Source: Begonia masoniana (Eukaryota > Streptophyta > Magnoliopsida > Cucurbitales > Begoniaceae). Taken from it: 64,000 bases of DNA. The DNA lies in assembly GCA_022432975.1 (NCBI GenBank), contig CM039512.1:45596309-45660308 (forward strand). Direction: 5' to 3'. Below, piece by piece: positions 10,328 to 26,346 of this stretch. Under the pieces are notes generated by a model. It made no database searches. It was given only the letters and a program-made list of their open reading frames with translations, and was not told the DNA's origin. Within the stretch, counting starts at the first letter, position 1. Every line of letters starts with the position of its first letter. The position numbers and the translations under genes were made by a program.

Positions 10328-13300
10328 TCAATACCTGAATAATTCTGGGTGTTGGTCCATCATGTCTTGCTGGCACTCCCAAGTTGTTTCCTCTAAGTTC
10401 TGGTTACGCCGTAAGACTTTCACCAGTGGGACTTCTTTGTTGCGCAGTACTTTCACAGCATAGTCTAGGATCCTTACTGGTTTCTCTTTATAGGTAAGAG
10501 TGGGGTGAGCTTCAATACTCTGAGGTTCCACCACTTGAGATAGGTCTCTAACACACTTCCTTAGCATGGAAACATGAAACACATTATGGATTCCTTCTAA
10601 AGAGGCTTGTAACTGTAGTTGATAAGCTGACTTCCCAGTCCTTTTCAAGATCGAGAAAGGTCCAATGTATCTGGGGTTCAACTTGCCTCTCTTTCCAAAT
10701 CTCACAACTCCCTTGAAAGGTGACACCTTAAGAAAAACTTTATTACCAACATCAAATTCCAGTTCTCTTCGTCTTTTGTCTGCATAGCTTCTCTGCCGAC
10801 TTTGAGCTGTCTAGATTCTTTGTCGGATAAGAGCAATCTTCTCCACTGTCTGTTGCACAATGTCAGGACCAATCAATTGTGCTTCTCCAACTTCATCCCA
10901 GTATAATGGAGATATGCACTTCCGTCCATATAACGCCTCGTATGGTGCCATGCCTATTGTTGCTTGAAAACTGTTATTGTAAGAGAACTCAACCAATGAT
11001 AAATACTTACTCCAAGAACCTTGAAATTCTAAAACACAAGCATGAAGCATATCCTCCAATGTTTGAATAGTCCTTTCGGATTGTCCATCTGTTTGAGGGT
11101 GGAAAGCCGTGCTAAAACTAAGCTGTGTTCCCATAGCCTTGTGCAAACTTTTTCAAAACTTAGATGTAAATCTAGAGTCTCGGTCTGAAACTATGGTACC
11201 TGAAACTCCATGTAACCTAACAATTTCTTGCACATACAACTCAGCCAGTTGATCCATCGAGTATGTTATCTTCATTGGCAGAAAGTGAGCAGATTTGGTT
11301 AAACGATCAACTATTACCCAAATTGCATCGTGACCCTTTGCTGTTCTAGGTAATCCTATAACAAAATCCATAGTTATTTGTTCCTATTTCCATTCAGGAA
11401 CTGGTAAGGGTTGCAATGTTCCAGCAGGCCTCTGATGTTTGGCTTTGACTTGCTGGCAGACCAGACATGACTCCGCCACACTTCTTTTCATACCTGGCCA
11501 CCAATAATGTTGCTTGAGATCTCTGTACATTTTCGTACCTCCTGGATGAACAGAGAGTCTAGAAGAATGTGCCTCAGATAGGATTCCCTTTCTAAGTTCA
11601 GTATCAGCCGGAACAAACCATCTATTTCGAAACTTGAGAATTCCATCAACTGAGCAGTTGAAATCCGACTTGTCAGTAGAATCCATGCACAACTTATACT
11701 TATTGCATTCAGTGTCATTCATTTGAACTTCCTTTATTCTCTCCAAAATAGTAGGCCTCAAAGATATGGCCGAAAGCATGGCTGCCAGACTAGACACAGC
11801 TTCCAGGTTAAATCTTTGAAATTCTGTCTCTAGAGCTATCGGTATGTCTAGAATCAATGTAGAGACTGAGGGAGTCACTCTACTCAAAGCATCAGCCACT
11901 ACATTCGCCTTGCCAGGGTGGTACTTAATCTCAAAATCATAATCTTTGACAAACTCTAACCACCTACGTTGCCTCATATTCAGTTCCTTTTGCGTGAAAA
12001 TGTATTTTAGACTTTTATAATCCGAAAATATCTCACAAGTTTGTCCATACAGGTAGTGCCTCCAAATCTTTAATGCAAAGACCACAACAGCTAATTCTAA
12101 GTCATGTGTAGGATAGTTCTTCTCATGTGTTTTTAATTGTCTAGAGGCGTAAGCTATCACTTTACCATCCTGCATCAACACATAACCAAGACCAATTTTG
12201 GAAGCATCACAATAAATGCTAAACTTACCGTTATCAACAGGAAGGGTCAGAATTGGAGCATTGGTCAGTTTCTGTTTCAAGGTCTGAAAACTAAGTTCAC
12301 AATCCTCAGTCCACACATATTTCACGTTCTTTCTAGTTAGTCGAGTGAGGGGTGTTGCTATCTTTGAGAATCCTTCGATGAATTTCCTGTAATACCCATC
12401 CAATCCAAGGAAGCTTCGAATATCAGTGGCATTCTTCGGTTGAGGCCACTCCTTAACCGCTTGAACTTTGGCTGGATCGACGGAGATTCCATCTCCAGAG
12501 ATCACGTGACCAAGAAAGTGAACTCTGTCCAACCAAAACTCACACTTGGAAAACTTAGCATAAAGTCGGTGCTGTCTTAGTAATCCTAACACCAAACCCA
12601 AATGCCTTGCATGCTCATCCTTAGTTCTAGAATAGATTAGTATGTCATTTATGAATACAATGACAAACTTGTCCAAATACTCATGAAACACCCTATTCAT
12701 GAGATCCATGAAGGCTGCTGGTGCATTTGTCAAACCAAAAGACATAACTAAAAACTCATAATGTCCATACCTTGTGCGAAAGGCAGTCTTTGAGATATCT
12801 TCAGATTTGACCTTCAGCTGGTAATAACCGGATCTAAGGTCAATCTTAGAGAAAACTTTTGCACCCTTAAGCTGGTCAAATAAGTCATCAATTCTCAGCA
12901 AGGGCTACTTGTTCTTGACAGTCAACTTATTTAGTTCTCTATAATCAATGCACATACGCATTGATCCATCTTTCTTTTTGACAAAAAGGACGGGTGCACC
13001 CCATGGTGAAAAGCTAGGGCGTATGAACCCTTTTTCCAACAAATCCTCTAACTGCTTCTTCAATTCCTTAAGTTCTGTTGGTGCTAGCCTATATGGATTC
13101 TTAGACACAGGCTCGGCGCCGGGGTAAACATCTACAACGAATTCAATTTCTCTATCTGGTGGCAAGCCAGGAAGGTCATCTAGGAATACTTCTAGAAAAT
13201 CTTGGACAACTAAAACATTTTTGGGGCTCGCTTTTTCTACTAGTTGTGTGTCTAAAACACTGGCCAAAAAGCACAAATATTTCCTACACGGGGAGGGTCT

Positions 13301-14803
13301 ATAATTGACAGAGGTCATCACAGTCATTTCCTTACTCTTCTTCAGAGCTCGGAAGGTATGGTTTAAACCATCAGGGGGTTGAAAACTAACAACTCCAGTC
13401 CTACAATCTATTGTGGCATAATACTTAAACAACCAATCCATTTCTAGGATCACATCAAATCCCATTATGTCCATAACAATGAGATCAGCAGGCAAATTCA
13501 TGTTTCCTACTAATACAACACTATCAGGCATCATTTGATTGAAGTGCATGCGCTCGCCAGAGGGTAATGCTACGTTAAACACATGCTCAGAAGAAGTAAA
13601 CCGTACATCTAACTTATCAGCAAATGTAGAGCCTATAAAAGAATGTGTTGCACCCGAATCTATCAAAGTAAAAGCAGGTATATAGTTAATCAATATAGTA
13701 CCTGACACTACAGCAGGCTGGTCCTCATCACCTGACTCCATCATGGAGAATATTCTTGGTTTAATCTTGGCAGGTCCGCCCTTCAAAGCTGGGCAGTCTC
13801 TGTTGATATGGCCGACTTTGTTACAGGTGAAGCAACGGGTGATTCTAGGCTTTGGGCAATCCCTGAACGAGTGTCCAACCTCCTCATAGTTAAAACACTT
13901 ATTCGTCCCAAATCTACACTCGCCCGGGTGATTCTTCGAACACTTCGGGCACTGAGGAAACGTCTTGGTATCTGGTACTTTCTTTCCTATTCCTTGACTA
14001 TACTGGCCTTCATTGTGCCTCTTCACTCCTCTCAGCGGTGGTGGTTGAACAAACTTTCTCGGGGTTTCCTTTGGTCCAGCACACTTCAATTCAGCTTCTT
14101 CCACTTCCAATGCTGTGGACACAACATCACTGAAAGGCAAACCTTTAAAGCCCGAAAACTTGACCCCTCTGTACATTTCTGGTTTCAGTCCATGCATGAA
14201 TTGAAACACCTTATCTTCATTTCGGTGAACAAGGTGTCCAGCGAACCTGGACAGAGACTCGAATTGGCTAACGTATTCAGCCACAAACCCTGTCTGCTTC
14301 AAGTTCAAAAACTCTACCTTCTTTGCAACCTGGACTGTGCTGTTAAAATATTTCTCATAGAAGATGTCCTTGAACTGCGACCAAGACATCGCCAAAACTT
14401 CGGTGGTGGTCTCGATTGTCTCCCACCAAAGTTGAGCATCACCAGCGAAATGGAACGTGGCCAACGTGACTTTGTCTCCCACTCCAACATTGGCACACCT
14501 AAACATACTCTCAATTTTCCTAAGCCACTCCTCAGCGACAATCGGATTAGATGACTTTCCATCAAATGTAGGCGGCTGTAGCCTCCGGAATCTGTCTCCT
14601 GTTTGATCATTGCTGGAACTCGAGTTGGCACTCCCATGCACCTCTCGGTTCAACAGCATACCTACATGATCGGATTGTTGGCGTACTAACTCTGTTTGTT
14701 GGCGCACTAACTCTGTTAGCTGCCTAATTACACTGGGATCCTCTTCAGTCCTCAAATTTGGCATTTCCCTTGGCACTCTTAGTCTTCCTGGGCGTCTGGC
14801 CAT
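10328..14803 (-). pseudogene. Gag-pol of Tekay-1, broken by stops
   Basis: It starts at the ATG for [13 protein letters not shown] (14803). Order: gag domain (LQLWW-type motif AQLWWETIE), zinc knuckles, protease (DSGATHSF), RT, RNase H, integrase, chromodomain-like tail. It breaks into pieces at 12905/12901 (a Tyr codon is a stop), 11384/11371 (Trp to TAG), 11153/11146 (Trp to TGA) and 10811 (Leu to TAG), all in frame. The first zinc knuckle reads [14 protein letters not shown], with one Cys lost to Tyr. The RT active site reads FINDILIY instead of FIDDILIY, replacing a metal-binding Asp with Asn. About three residues are missing between the zinc-binding residues before CLVCQQ in integrase. 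Non-functional as an enzyme source. Confidence 0.9.
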
Positions 14804-14941
14804 TATACTAAATTCCTGCACAAGGTTGATTACGCTCTAAACTATCTAATAGCTAAGGTTAATTTAAATACTTACAGTTGTTGGAGTACTTCCATGCAAC
14901 GATTAGCACTGATGAGTAATCTTTTGAACGGTTTAACTGAA

Positions 14942-14955
14942 TGTCTCTGATACCA
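14942..14955 (-). other. Primer binding site of Tekay-1 (tRNA-iMet type)
   Basis: The minus strand reads TGGTATCAGAGACA three bases after the LTR end. The same site is present in Tekay-2 and Tekay-3. Confidence 0.88.
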
Positions 14956-15333
14956 TACTGTAACGCCCCGAATTATCTGAACCTGATTCGTTACACAAAA
15001 GCCCGAACATAACTAAGAAATTTCAACCATATTTTAAAACTTCTCTCAACGTTCAACATTTGACATTTACTAAAATCTTAATACATTTAAAAATTTGCAG
15101 CGGAAATCATTTGAGCAACAATAGAGTTAAACAAGACTATGAAACATTGTTTGAAATGTTAAGAAACAATCGGCAAATAGGAAATAAAGGTTTAAACCGT
15201 GGAATACTTGAAAAGTCGCAGAAGTCAACGCATCTGCCGATGAATAAAGTCAACGGAAGAAGCAGAAATAGAAAATAGAAAGCTTCTACCGATGACGTCA
15301 ACCAGAAGAGTTGGAAACAAAAGACATCTCTCA

Positions 15334-15903
15334 GTGAACTGCATCTGCCGATGACGTCAGCTGGATAATCATTATCCACATCAACCGATCGCAAAATGGC
15401 AAGTTTTGTGACTCGCATCTACCGACTACAAAACGACAAAAAGGATCTCTCATTCCCTTCTTCTGATAGAATAAACTGCATACACCGATCACTAAACGAC
15501 AAAGCATGATACCCACTCATACCGATAGTACAAAATCTACATCTTCCGATAGAATTAAGCCTACATCATCCGATTGAATGATCTTCATGTACCGATGACT
15601 TACTGAGACATCATGTGAACTGCATCTGCCGATGACGTCAGCTGGATAAATCAATTATCCAACATCAACCGATCGCAAAATGGCAAGTTTTGTGACTCGC
15701 ATCTACCGACTACAAAACGACAAAAAGGATCTCTCATTCCCTTCTTCTGATAGAATAAACTGCATACACCGATCACTAAACGACAAAGCATGATACCCAC
15801 TCATACCGATAGTACAAAATCTACATCTTCGATAGGAATTAAGCCTACATCATCGATTTGAATGATCTTCATGTACCGATGACTTTACTGAGACATCATC
15901 CGA
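15334..15903. repeat. 281-bp tandem duplication inside the Tekay-1 5' LTR
   Basis: 15334-15614 and 15615-15903 are near-identical, both beginning GTGAACTGCATCTGCC. They differ by small indels (for example GGATAATC versus GGATAAATC). Each copy holds a TGACGTCA palindrome, TACAAAACGACAAA and CACTAAACGACAAA blocks. The A run follows eight bases after the second copy. Confidence 0.85.
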
Positions 15904-15910
15904 TAGACAA

Positions 15911-16913
<1,003 letters not shown>

Positions 16914-17334
16914 GCTTGAGGAAACTGATTTGAAACTCTGCTACCCGTGCATTCTCATTTATCACCAAGAACCCGAACCTACCCTCAATCACAGCATCCT
17001 CAAAATCTTCACATTGTATTCTCTCAGTTATCTAATCGCTAAAATACAAGAAAAACAAGGAAGACTTACCTAGGTTGAAGGAGAATCGGGCGAGAGAATC
17101 ACCTAGAGAGCTCTACTGCTCGAGTTGAAAACCGAAAGAGGGAAATAGGGAATAGTGGCGGTTACAATGTATTAACACTTCCCTTAAATACGTTATCCGT
17201 TTTAAAACCTCACTTACATAAATGCCCTCGCCTAGTCACTCATTAACCTAATAAATAATTCTCCCAATTCTTTCATAAAATTGCACATCATTATTTGATA
17301 AGTTAAATTTGGTTTAGCGGAACCGGGTGCTACA

Positions 17335-17910
17335 CCTCGTGATGCTTTGACACAAAAACCGTCCAAATTATCAAGATGATTTTTTCCAGGAATATATATA
17401 TATATATTTATACACATAACAAAAAAAATATCATGCATCAATGGTAAACATGTAAAACCAATCGTACATATACATAAAAAGCTGATGTGCTGGCGACCAA
17501 GCCTCGTCAGGTTTTCATAGGTGATAACTCATTAAAATAAGATTTTCATAAAAACCATGCAATGCAGTGCAAAAAGTATAAAATTCCTATCTCGACGTGA
17601 ATTGCCCATCCTATGCACCGGAGCGACTATCTCAAGTACTGGCTCGAAGTCCACAAACTCTTCCAAGCAAAAAAAAGAGAGTTAGTTATAAATATCTCAC
17701 TTAACTCTAGGAGAGAAAATAGATGTGATAGGATTCCGGCCTGCAAATGGGGTTAGTATGCGCATGCGGAAGATTTAAGACAAGACATGATCGGTGCTCG
17801 ATGAACACTCTTAAAACAAACGCCTAAAATCAACGAAAAATAGATAACTAACACAAAAATGGAGGGTGAGTGAACAAACCAGCTTCTTTGCCACAGAGAA
17901 GGCTGATAAG
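17335..17910. other. No gene seen: flank between Tekay-1 and gag-only element 1
   Basis: AT-rich sequence with a short (TA)n near 17395-17410. Parts (around 17590-17780) read like decayed LTR sequence, but I can assign it to no family. Confidence 0.4.
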
Positions 17911-18513
17911 TGTTAGTGATTTTACACACTTACACGCAAGTGCACGTGTCGCTAACGAAGTAATAGAGTAAGTAAAGTATCGATTCCACGAGGATATTGT
18001 TAATTGAATTAATCGCTATAAAAATCTTATAAAAATATTAAATTGCTAGATAATAATTAGAAATAAAATATGAATAATGATGCAATAAAATAAAGCAAGT
18101 TAAACGAGATAAAAACAATAAAAGGAAGCCTTGGCTAGGATCGATTTTCTTCGTTACGATGATTCTGCCACTGATGCTCTGGTAATGCTCTGCAGCATTA
18201 TCTAAAAAACAGCAAGAATAAAAATATTTTCTAGGATTCTTTCGAATTGCCTAGGTAAATTCAAATTAGAATTTCTTTCTACCTTGAAAGAATGTAACTA
18301 ATATTGAATTTTTGATATGTGCTATTCTTATCGCCAATCGAATTAATGCTAACTACGTTGTAAAAATTTAATCCGATTAATTATTCGTGCATCTAAAAAT
18401 TTATATCTATCTGTCGATACAATATAAACATGAATCGTCAACCTATTTATCGATATGATCTGACTTAAACAAGGAACATCACAAATAATTGTTCAATAAA
18501 CAATTGCATAAAC
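17911..18513 (-). repeat. 3' LTR piece of gag-only element 1
   Basis: It matches 28319-28877 up to the word GACTTAA near 18476, then continues for about 40 bp before the next element begins with TGTAACACCC at 18514. Confidence 0.8.
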
Positions 18514-21500
18514 TGTAACACCCGGCATTTTTGCCATGTAATAGTTTTTCCCGGATCGTTTAAACGGGATTAATATTATATTAATACAATGAATATTTTG
18601 GTTAAAATGATGGAATGTTTGAGGGAAAACCAAACTAAGTGTAATCAAAACAAGCCAATTAGGTTAAAAGCTAATGGAAGGGTAAATGTGGAAGTGATTA
18701 TGGTAGGTGGAAGCAAACCAATGGATGAGTGCCAAGTGGCAACTTGTTGAAGAAGATATGTCTTCTCTTCCTCCTACGTGAAGCTCACTTCTACCTCCTC
18801 TTTCTGTTTTCTCTCTTCCAGGCGATTGAAACAAAACTTCCACACTTTGTTTCTCCAGCATTTCTCCGTTTTTTTTTTTCAGCAAAGGTGAGCGTCTTTT
18901 AACGCTAACAAGTTTGGACAAGTTTAAAGTGAGTTTTTACCGAAGTTTAGGGTTTTAGTTTTGGGTGAAAACTCACTGTTTTGGATGAAAACACGTTGGT
19001 GTGTTTTCTAAAGTGTTTTAAGTGTGTTTGCTGCGTTTCCTACGTGATATTAGTTAGCATTTGTAGCGTTTAAATTCTGTACATTCATGTTACAGATCCG
19101 AACTCTCCAGGGACGTTCGAGTACACTGCATTGCCGCAAACAGGTAAGTTCATACCCGTAGGCTGGCCCTTAAAGCCCTACATCTCGGAGGTACTAGGTT
19201 TTTCATTCTGTTGGCTGGTTTCGGGTAGAAGGGTTAGAGTTAAGTTCTGTGGTTTCTGTTCAGGTTTCTGTTGTTTTATCTTCTTGTTCTCTGCTGTATC
19301 AACTGTAAGCACTGTAAATGTCCATGCATACACGATTTTCTGAAAGTTCATGCAAAACTGTTTTCTGTACACGGTTTTGAAGTTAATCAAGATAAAATCT
19401 GACTGTCTGTAATGTACTGGTTAAGTGCGGGACGGGGACTGGCCCTCTGGTTTTATCCCTCTCTGGGAATCTGAAAATAAATTGTCCCTAGCAAGGACCC
19501 TCATGTTTTATCCCTCCCTGGGAGTCTGAAAACTGCTGTGCCTGATAGTGCACCCTCTGTTTGCCAGTTCCCCTATAAGCCCCACTTATACCCCTCTGCC
19601 ACTGAAATGTAAAGTTCTGTTCTGTCACTGTATTCTGAAAACCGCATGCATAGCATTTGCATCCACTGCATCTGTATTATGTTCTTACTGAGTTTAGACT
19701 CATAGGTGAACTCTCTGATGTAGGTACTGAACCCGAAAATGAGGACTTGTGCCTCAATCTGACGAATAGATGGCTGGTGGCTCGAGCTCTCGGGGTGGTT
19801 GCTGCAGTCAGACACAGTTTTCTGTCCCGAGGTTTAAGTCTTAGTTTTTTAAAGTAAAGGTCATAGTTGTAAACTCTTCTGAAATTCTGCTGTGTTTGTT
19901 TTAAAAACTCTGTTAAGGCTCTGTGATTCGTTTAAAAACCTGTAGGAAATTCTGTTGGATGTATATATATATTGTATAAGTTCTGATGGTCAAGATTTTG
20001 ATCTCTGTCGACAGTTGATAGATGTCTCCTGAAATATTCTGTATTAATGTCTTGAAATGTTTTGAAAACATTCTGTAATTGCTTGAGTTCTCCCTTTTCA
20101 GTCATGCATGGATGGTCTCGAAGTTTAGAGCTATCCATGCAGTTTGTTTTCTTGAAACCTGTCATTTGTAATGACGTCAGAACATCTTCCGGCTGACGTC
20201 ATCACACATCCCGATTTCACCTGCCTGCCTTCATCTTCCGATGACGTCATCACACATCCCGATTTCACCTGCCTGCCTTCATCTTCCGATGACGTCATCA
20301 CACATCCCGATTTCACCTGCCTGCCTTCATCTTCCGATGACGTCAGAACATCTTCCGGCTGACGTCATCACACATCCCGATTTCACCTGCCTGCCTTCAT
20401 CTTCCGATGACGTCAGAACATCTTCCGGCTGACGTCATCACACATCCCGATTTCACCTGCCTGCCTTCATCTTCCGATGACGTCAGAACATCTTCCGGCT
20501 GACGTCATCACACATCCCGATTTCACCTGCCTGCCTTCATCTTCCGATGACGTCAGAACATCTTCCGGCTGACGTCATCACACATCCCGATTTCACCTGC
20601 CTGCCTTCATCTTCCGATGACGTCAGAACATCTTCCGGCTGACGTCATCACACATCCCGATTTCACCTGCCTGCCTTCATCTTCCGATGACGTCAGAACA
20701 TCTTCCGGCTGACGTCATCACACATCCCGATTTCACCTGCCTGCCTTCATCTTCCGATGACGTCAGAACATCTTCCGGCTGACGTCATCACACATCCCGA
20801 TTTCACCTGCCTGCCTTCATCTTCCGATGACGTCAGAACATCTTCCGGCTGACGTCATCACACATCCCGATTTCACCTGCCTGCCTTCATCTTCCGATGA
20901 CGTCATCACACATCCCGATTTCACCTGCCTGCCTTCATCTTCCGATGACGTCATCACACATCCCGATTTCACCTGCCTGCCTTCATCTTCCGATGACGTC
21001 AGAACATCTTCCGGCTGACGTCATCACACATCCCGATTTCACCTGCCTGCCTTCATCTTCCGATGACGTCATCACACATCCCGATTTCACCTGCCTGCCT
21101 TCATCTTCCGATGACGTCAGAACATCTTCCGGCTGACGTCATCACACATCCCGATTTCACCTGCCTGCCTTCATCTTCCGATGACGTCATCACACATCCC
21201 GATTTCACCTGCCTGCCTTCATCTTCCGATGACGTCAGAACATCTTCCGGCTGACGTCATCACACATCCCGATTTCACCTGCCTGCCTTCATCTTCCGAT
21301 GACGTCAGAACATCTTCCGGCTGACGTCATCACACATCCCGATTTCACCTGCCTGCCTTCATCTTCCGATGACGTCAGAACATCTTCCGGCTGACGTCAT
21401 CACACATCCCGATTTCACCTGCCTGCCTTCATCTTCCGATGACGTCAGAACATCTTCCGGCTGACGTCATCACACATCCCGATTTCACCTGCCTGCCTTC

Positions 21501-21730
21501 ATCTTCCGATGACGTCAGAACATCTTCCGGCTGACGTCATCACACATCCCGATTTCACCTGCCTGCCTTCATCTTCCGATGACGTCAGAACATCTTCCGG
21601 CTGACGTCATCACACATCCCGATTTCACCTGCCTGCCTTCATCTTCCGATGACGTCAGAACATCTTCCGACTGACGTCATACGATGATTTCTGCCTATAT
21701 CTTCCGCTCAGTTTTACTCGTCTTCAGTTT
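18514..21730 (+). mobile_element. Tekay-like LTR block (LTR-X), right boundary unresolved
   Basis: It begins TGTAACACCCGGC, like the termini of the other Tekay-type LTRs here. It shows the same intron-like layout on the plus strand: donor AAAG|GTGAGC at 18888, acceptor TTACAG ending 19095, a 48-nt micro-exon 19096-19143, donor CAG|GTAAGT at 19144, and acceptor GATGTAG|GTAC ending 19723. A duplicated block with TTTTATCCCTC.CTGGGA lies at 19449-19540. It then runs into the TGACGTCA satellite. No coding region is present. It may be a solo LTR or a truncated element; I found no matching right terminus or target duplication. Confidence 0.55.
20173..21680. repeat. Two-unit TGACGTCA satellite (48-bp and 22-bp units)
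   Basis: Built from unit A (48 bp, starts GACGTCATCACACATCCC) and unit B (22 bp, GACGTCAGAACATCTTCC plus GGCT). I count 18 B and 23 A before a final partial unit; 23x48 + 18x22 = 1500 bp fits the coordinates. Most of it is a 70-bp BA repeat, with A doubled at two places and tripled at two. Every unit opens with the palindrome TGACGTCA, giving about 42 sites. The small ORFs across it are by-products of the repeat. Confidence 0.93.
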
Positions 21731-23345
21731 AAAATAAAATAAAATAAAATAAAATAAAATAAAATAAAATAAAATAAAATAAAATAAAATAAAATAAAAT
21801 AAAATAAAATAAAATAAAATAAAATAAAATAAAATAAAATAAAATAAAATAAAATAAAATAAAATAAAATAAAATAAAATAAAATAAAATAAAATAAAAT
21901 AAAATAAAATAAAATAAAATAAAATAAAATAAAATAAAATAAAATAAAATAAAATAAAATAAAATAAAATAAAATAAAATAAAATAAAATAAAATAAAAT
22001 AAAATAAAATAAAATAAAATAAAATAAAATAAAATAAAATAAAATAAAATAAAATAAAATAAAATAAAATAAAATAAAATAAAATAAAATAAAATAAAAT
22101 AAAATAAAATAAAATAAAATAAAATAAAATAAAATAAAATAAAATAAAATAAAATAAAATAAAATAAAATAAAATAAAATAAAATAAAATAAAATAAAAT
22201 AAAATAAAATAAAATAAAATAAAATAAAATAAAATAAAATAAAATAAAATAAAATAAAATAAAATAAAATAAAATAAAATAAAATAAAATAAAATAAAAT
22301 AAAATAAAATAAAATAAAATAAAATAAAATAAAATAAAATAAAATAAAATAAAATAAAATAAAATAAAATAAAATAAAATAAAATAAAATAAAATAAAAT
22401 AAAATAAAATAAAATAAAATAAAATAAAATAAAATAAAATAAAATAAAATAAAATAAAATAAAATAAAATAAAATAAAATAAAATAAAATAAAATAAAAT
22501 AAAATAAAATAAAATAAAATAAAATAAAATAAAATAAAATAAAATAAAATAAAATAAAATAAAATAAAATAAAATAAAATAAAATAAAATAAAATAAAAT
22601 AAAATAAAATAAAATAAAATAAAATAAAATAAAATAAAATAAAATAAAATAAAATAAAATAAAATAAAATAAAATAAAATAAAATAAAATAAAATAAAAT
22701 AAAATAAAATAAAATAAAATAAAATAAAATAAAATAAAATAAAATAAAATAAAATAAAATAAAATAAAATAAAATAAAATAAAATAAAATAAAATAAAAT
22801 AAAATAAAATAAAATAAAATAAAATAAAATAAAATAAAATAAAATAAAATAAAATAAAATAAAATAAAATAAAATAAAATAAAATAAAATAAAATAAAAT
22901 AAAATAAAATAAAATAAAATAAAATAAAATAAAATAAAATAAAATAAAATAAAATAAAATAAAATAAAATAAAATAAAATAAAATAAAATAAAATAAAAT
23001 AAAATAAAATAAAATAAAATAAAATAAAATAAAATAAAATAAAATAAAATAAAATAAAATAAAATAAAATAAAATAAAATAAAATAAAATAAAATAAAAT
23101 AAAATAAAATAAAATAAAATAAAATAAAATAAAATAAAATAAAATAAAATAAAATAAAATAAAATAAAATAAAATAAAATAAAATAAAATAAAATAAAAT
23201 AAAATAAAATAAAATAAAATAAAATAAAATAAAATAAAATAAAATAAAATAAAATAAAATAAAATAAAATAAAATAAAATAAAATAAAATAAAATAAAAT
23301 AAAATAAAATAAAATAAAATAAAATAAAATAAAATAAAATAAAAT
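21731..23345. repeat. (AAAAT)n microsatellite, 323 perfect units
   Basis: 1615 bp of AAAAT without a single interruption visible. The 543-codon Phe/Ile/Leu/Tyr frame on the minus strand is a translation of the repeat and not a gene. Confidence 0.95.
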
Positions 23346-25617
<2,272 letters not shown>

Positions 25618-25627
25618 TTTTTTTTTT

Positions 25628-26346
25628 AGAAGAAGTCTTTCATTGCTAATTTCTTTCATCAAACACTAAATTATTGACACTTAGATATAATTGTAATGTC
25701 TAGAAAGGATGATATTTCTAAGCAACCAATAAGGAGTTTGTGTGTTACGAACAACTAAGCTTATGAGAATAAATCTTAATTAATTTCAACTAATGTGTGA
25801 CAATGACATTATCCAATAACTTATTAAATTAAAAGATATTAGCAAATTAAATTGCACTTCGTTGGAACTACAAAGCTAAACCAAATTAAGCAGAAGACTA
25901 AATTCCATAAAGTAAGGTTTAAACAATCAAAACTAACATTCTAAACACTTTCAGAAAACCAAAGTAAACAGTAAATCCAGAAAACCAAATTAAACAATTA
26001 AACATGCTGCTCAGCTAACCCCCACACTTAAAAATTAGCAGTGTCCCCACTGCCAAACAAAATGAAGTCCAAAGAATCAATAAAAGAAAATAGAACAAAA
26101 TTAAGCTAGGGGGGTTAGGACTTCCCTGGTATTTCCTTTTTCGTTCCATTAGAAGGAGGGTTTCATGTTGCTTTCTCTTCATCAGCTTCTTCTTCCCTGA
26201 TTTGTGCAAACCTGAGTTTATTTTTAGAAAAAACAAAAACAAACAAAGAACAATAAATAAAAACTAATACAAAAGGATATAAAAAATTGGGTTGCCTCCC
26301 AAGTAGCGCTAAGTTTTTCAAGTCTTCAACCAGACTTCTCCATACG
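25628..26346 (-). other. 3' region of gag-only element 1 after gag
   Basis: No gene. On the minus strand AGCGCTACTTGGGAGG followed by CAACCCAA lies at 26287-26310, a motif widespread in the 3' part of plant gypsy elements. A block with CACACTTAAAAATTAGCAG is at 26023-26042. Confidence 0.5.

Noticed and set aside
13808..14554. 248-codon plus-strand ORF
   Set aside because: Antisense shadow of Tekay-1 gag; no independent features.
20173..21680. CRISPR-like alternation of repeat and spacer, or a small repeat protein
   Set aside because: The apparent spacers are the same two units repeated; the 61-79 codon frames follow from the repeat.
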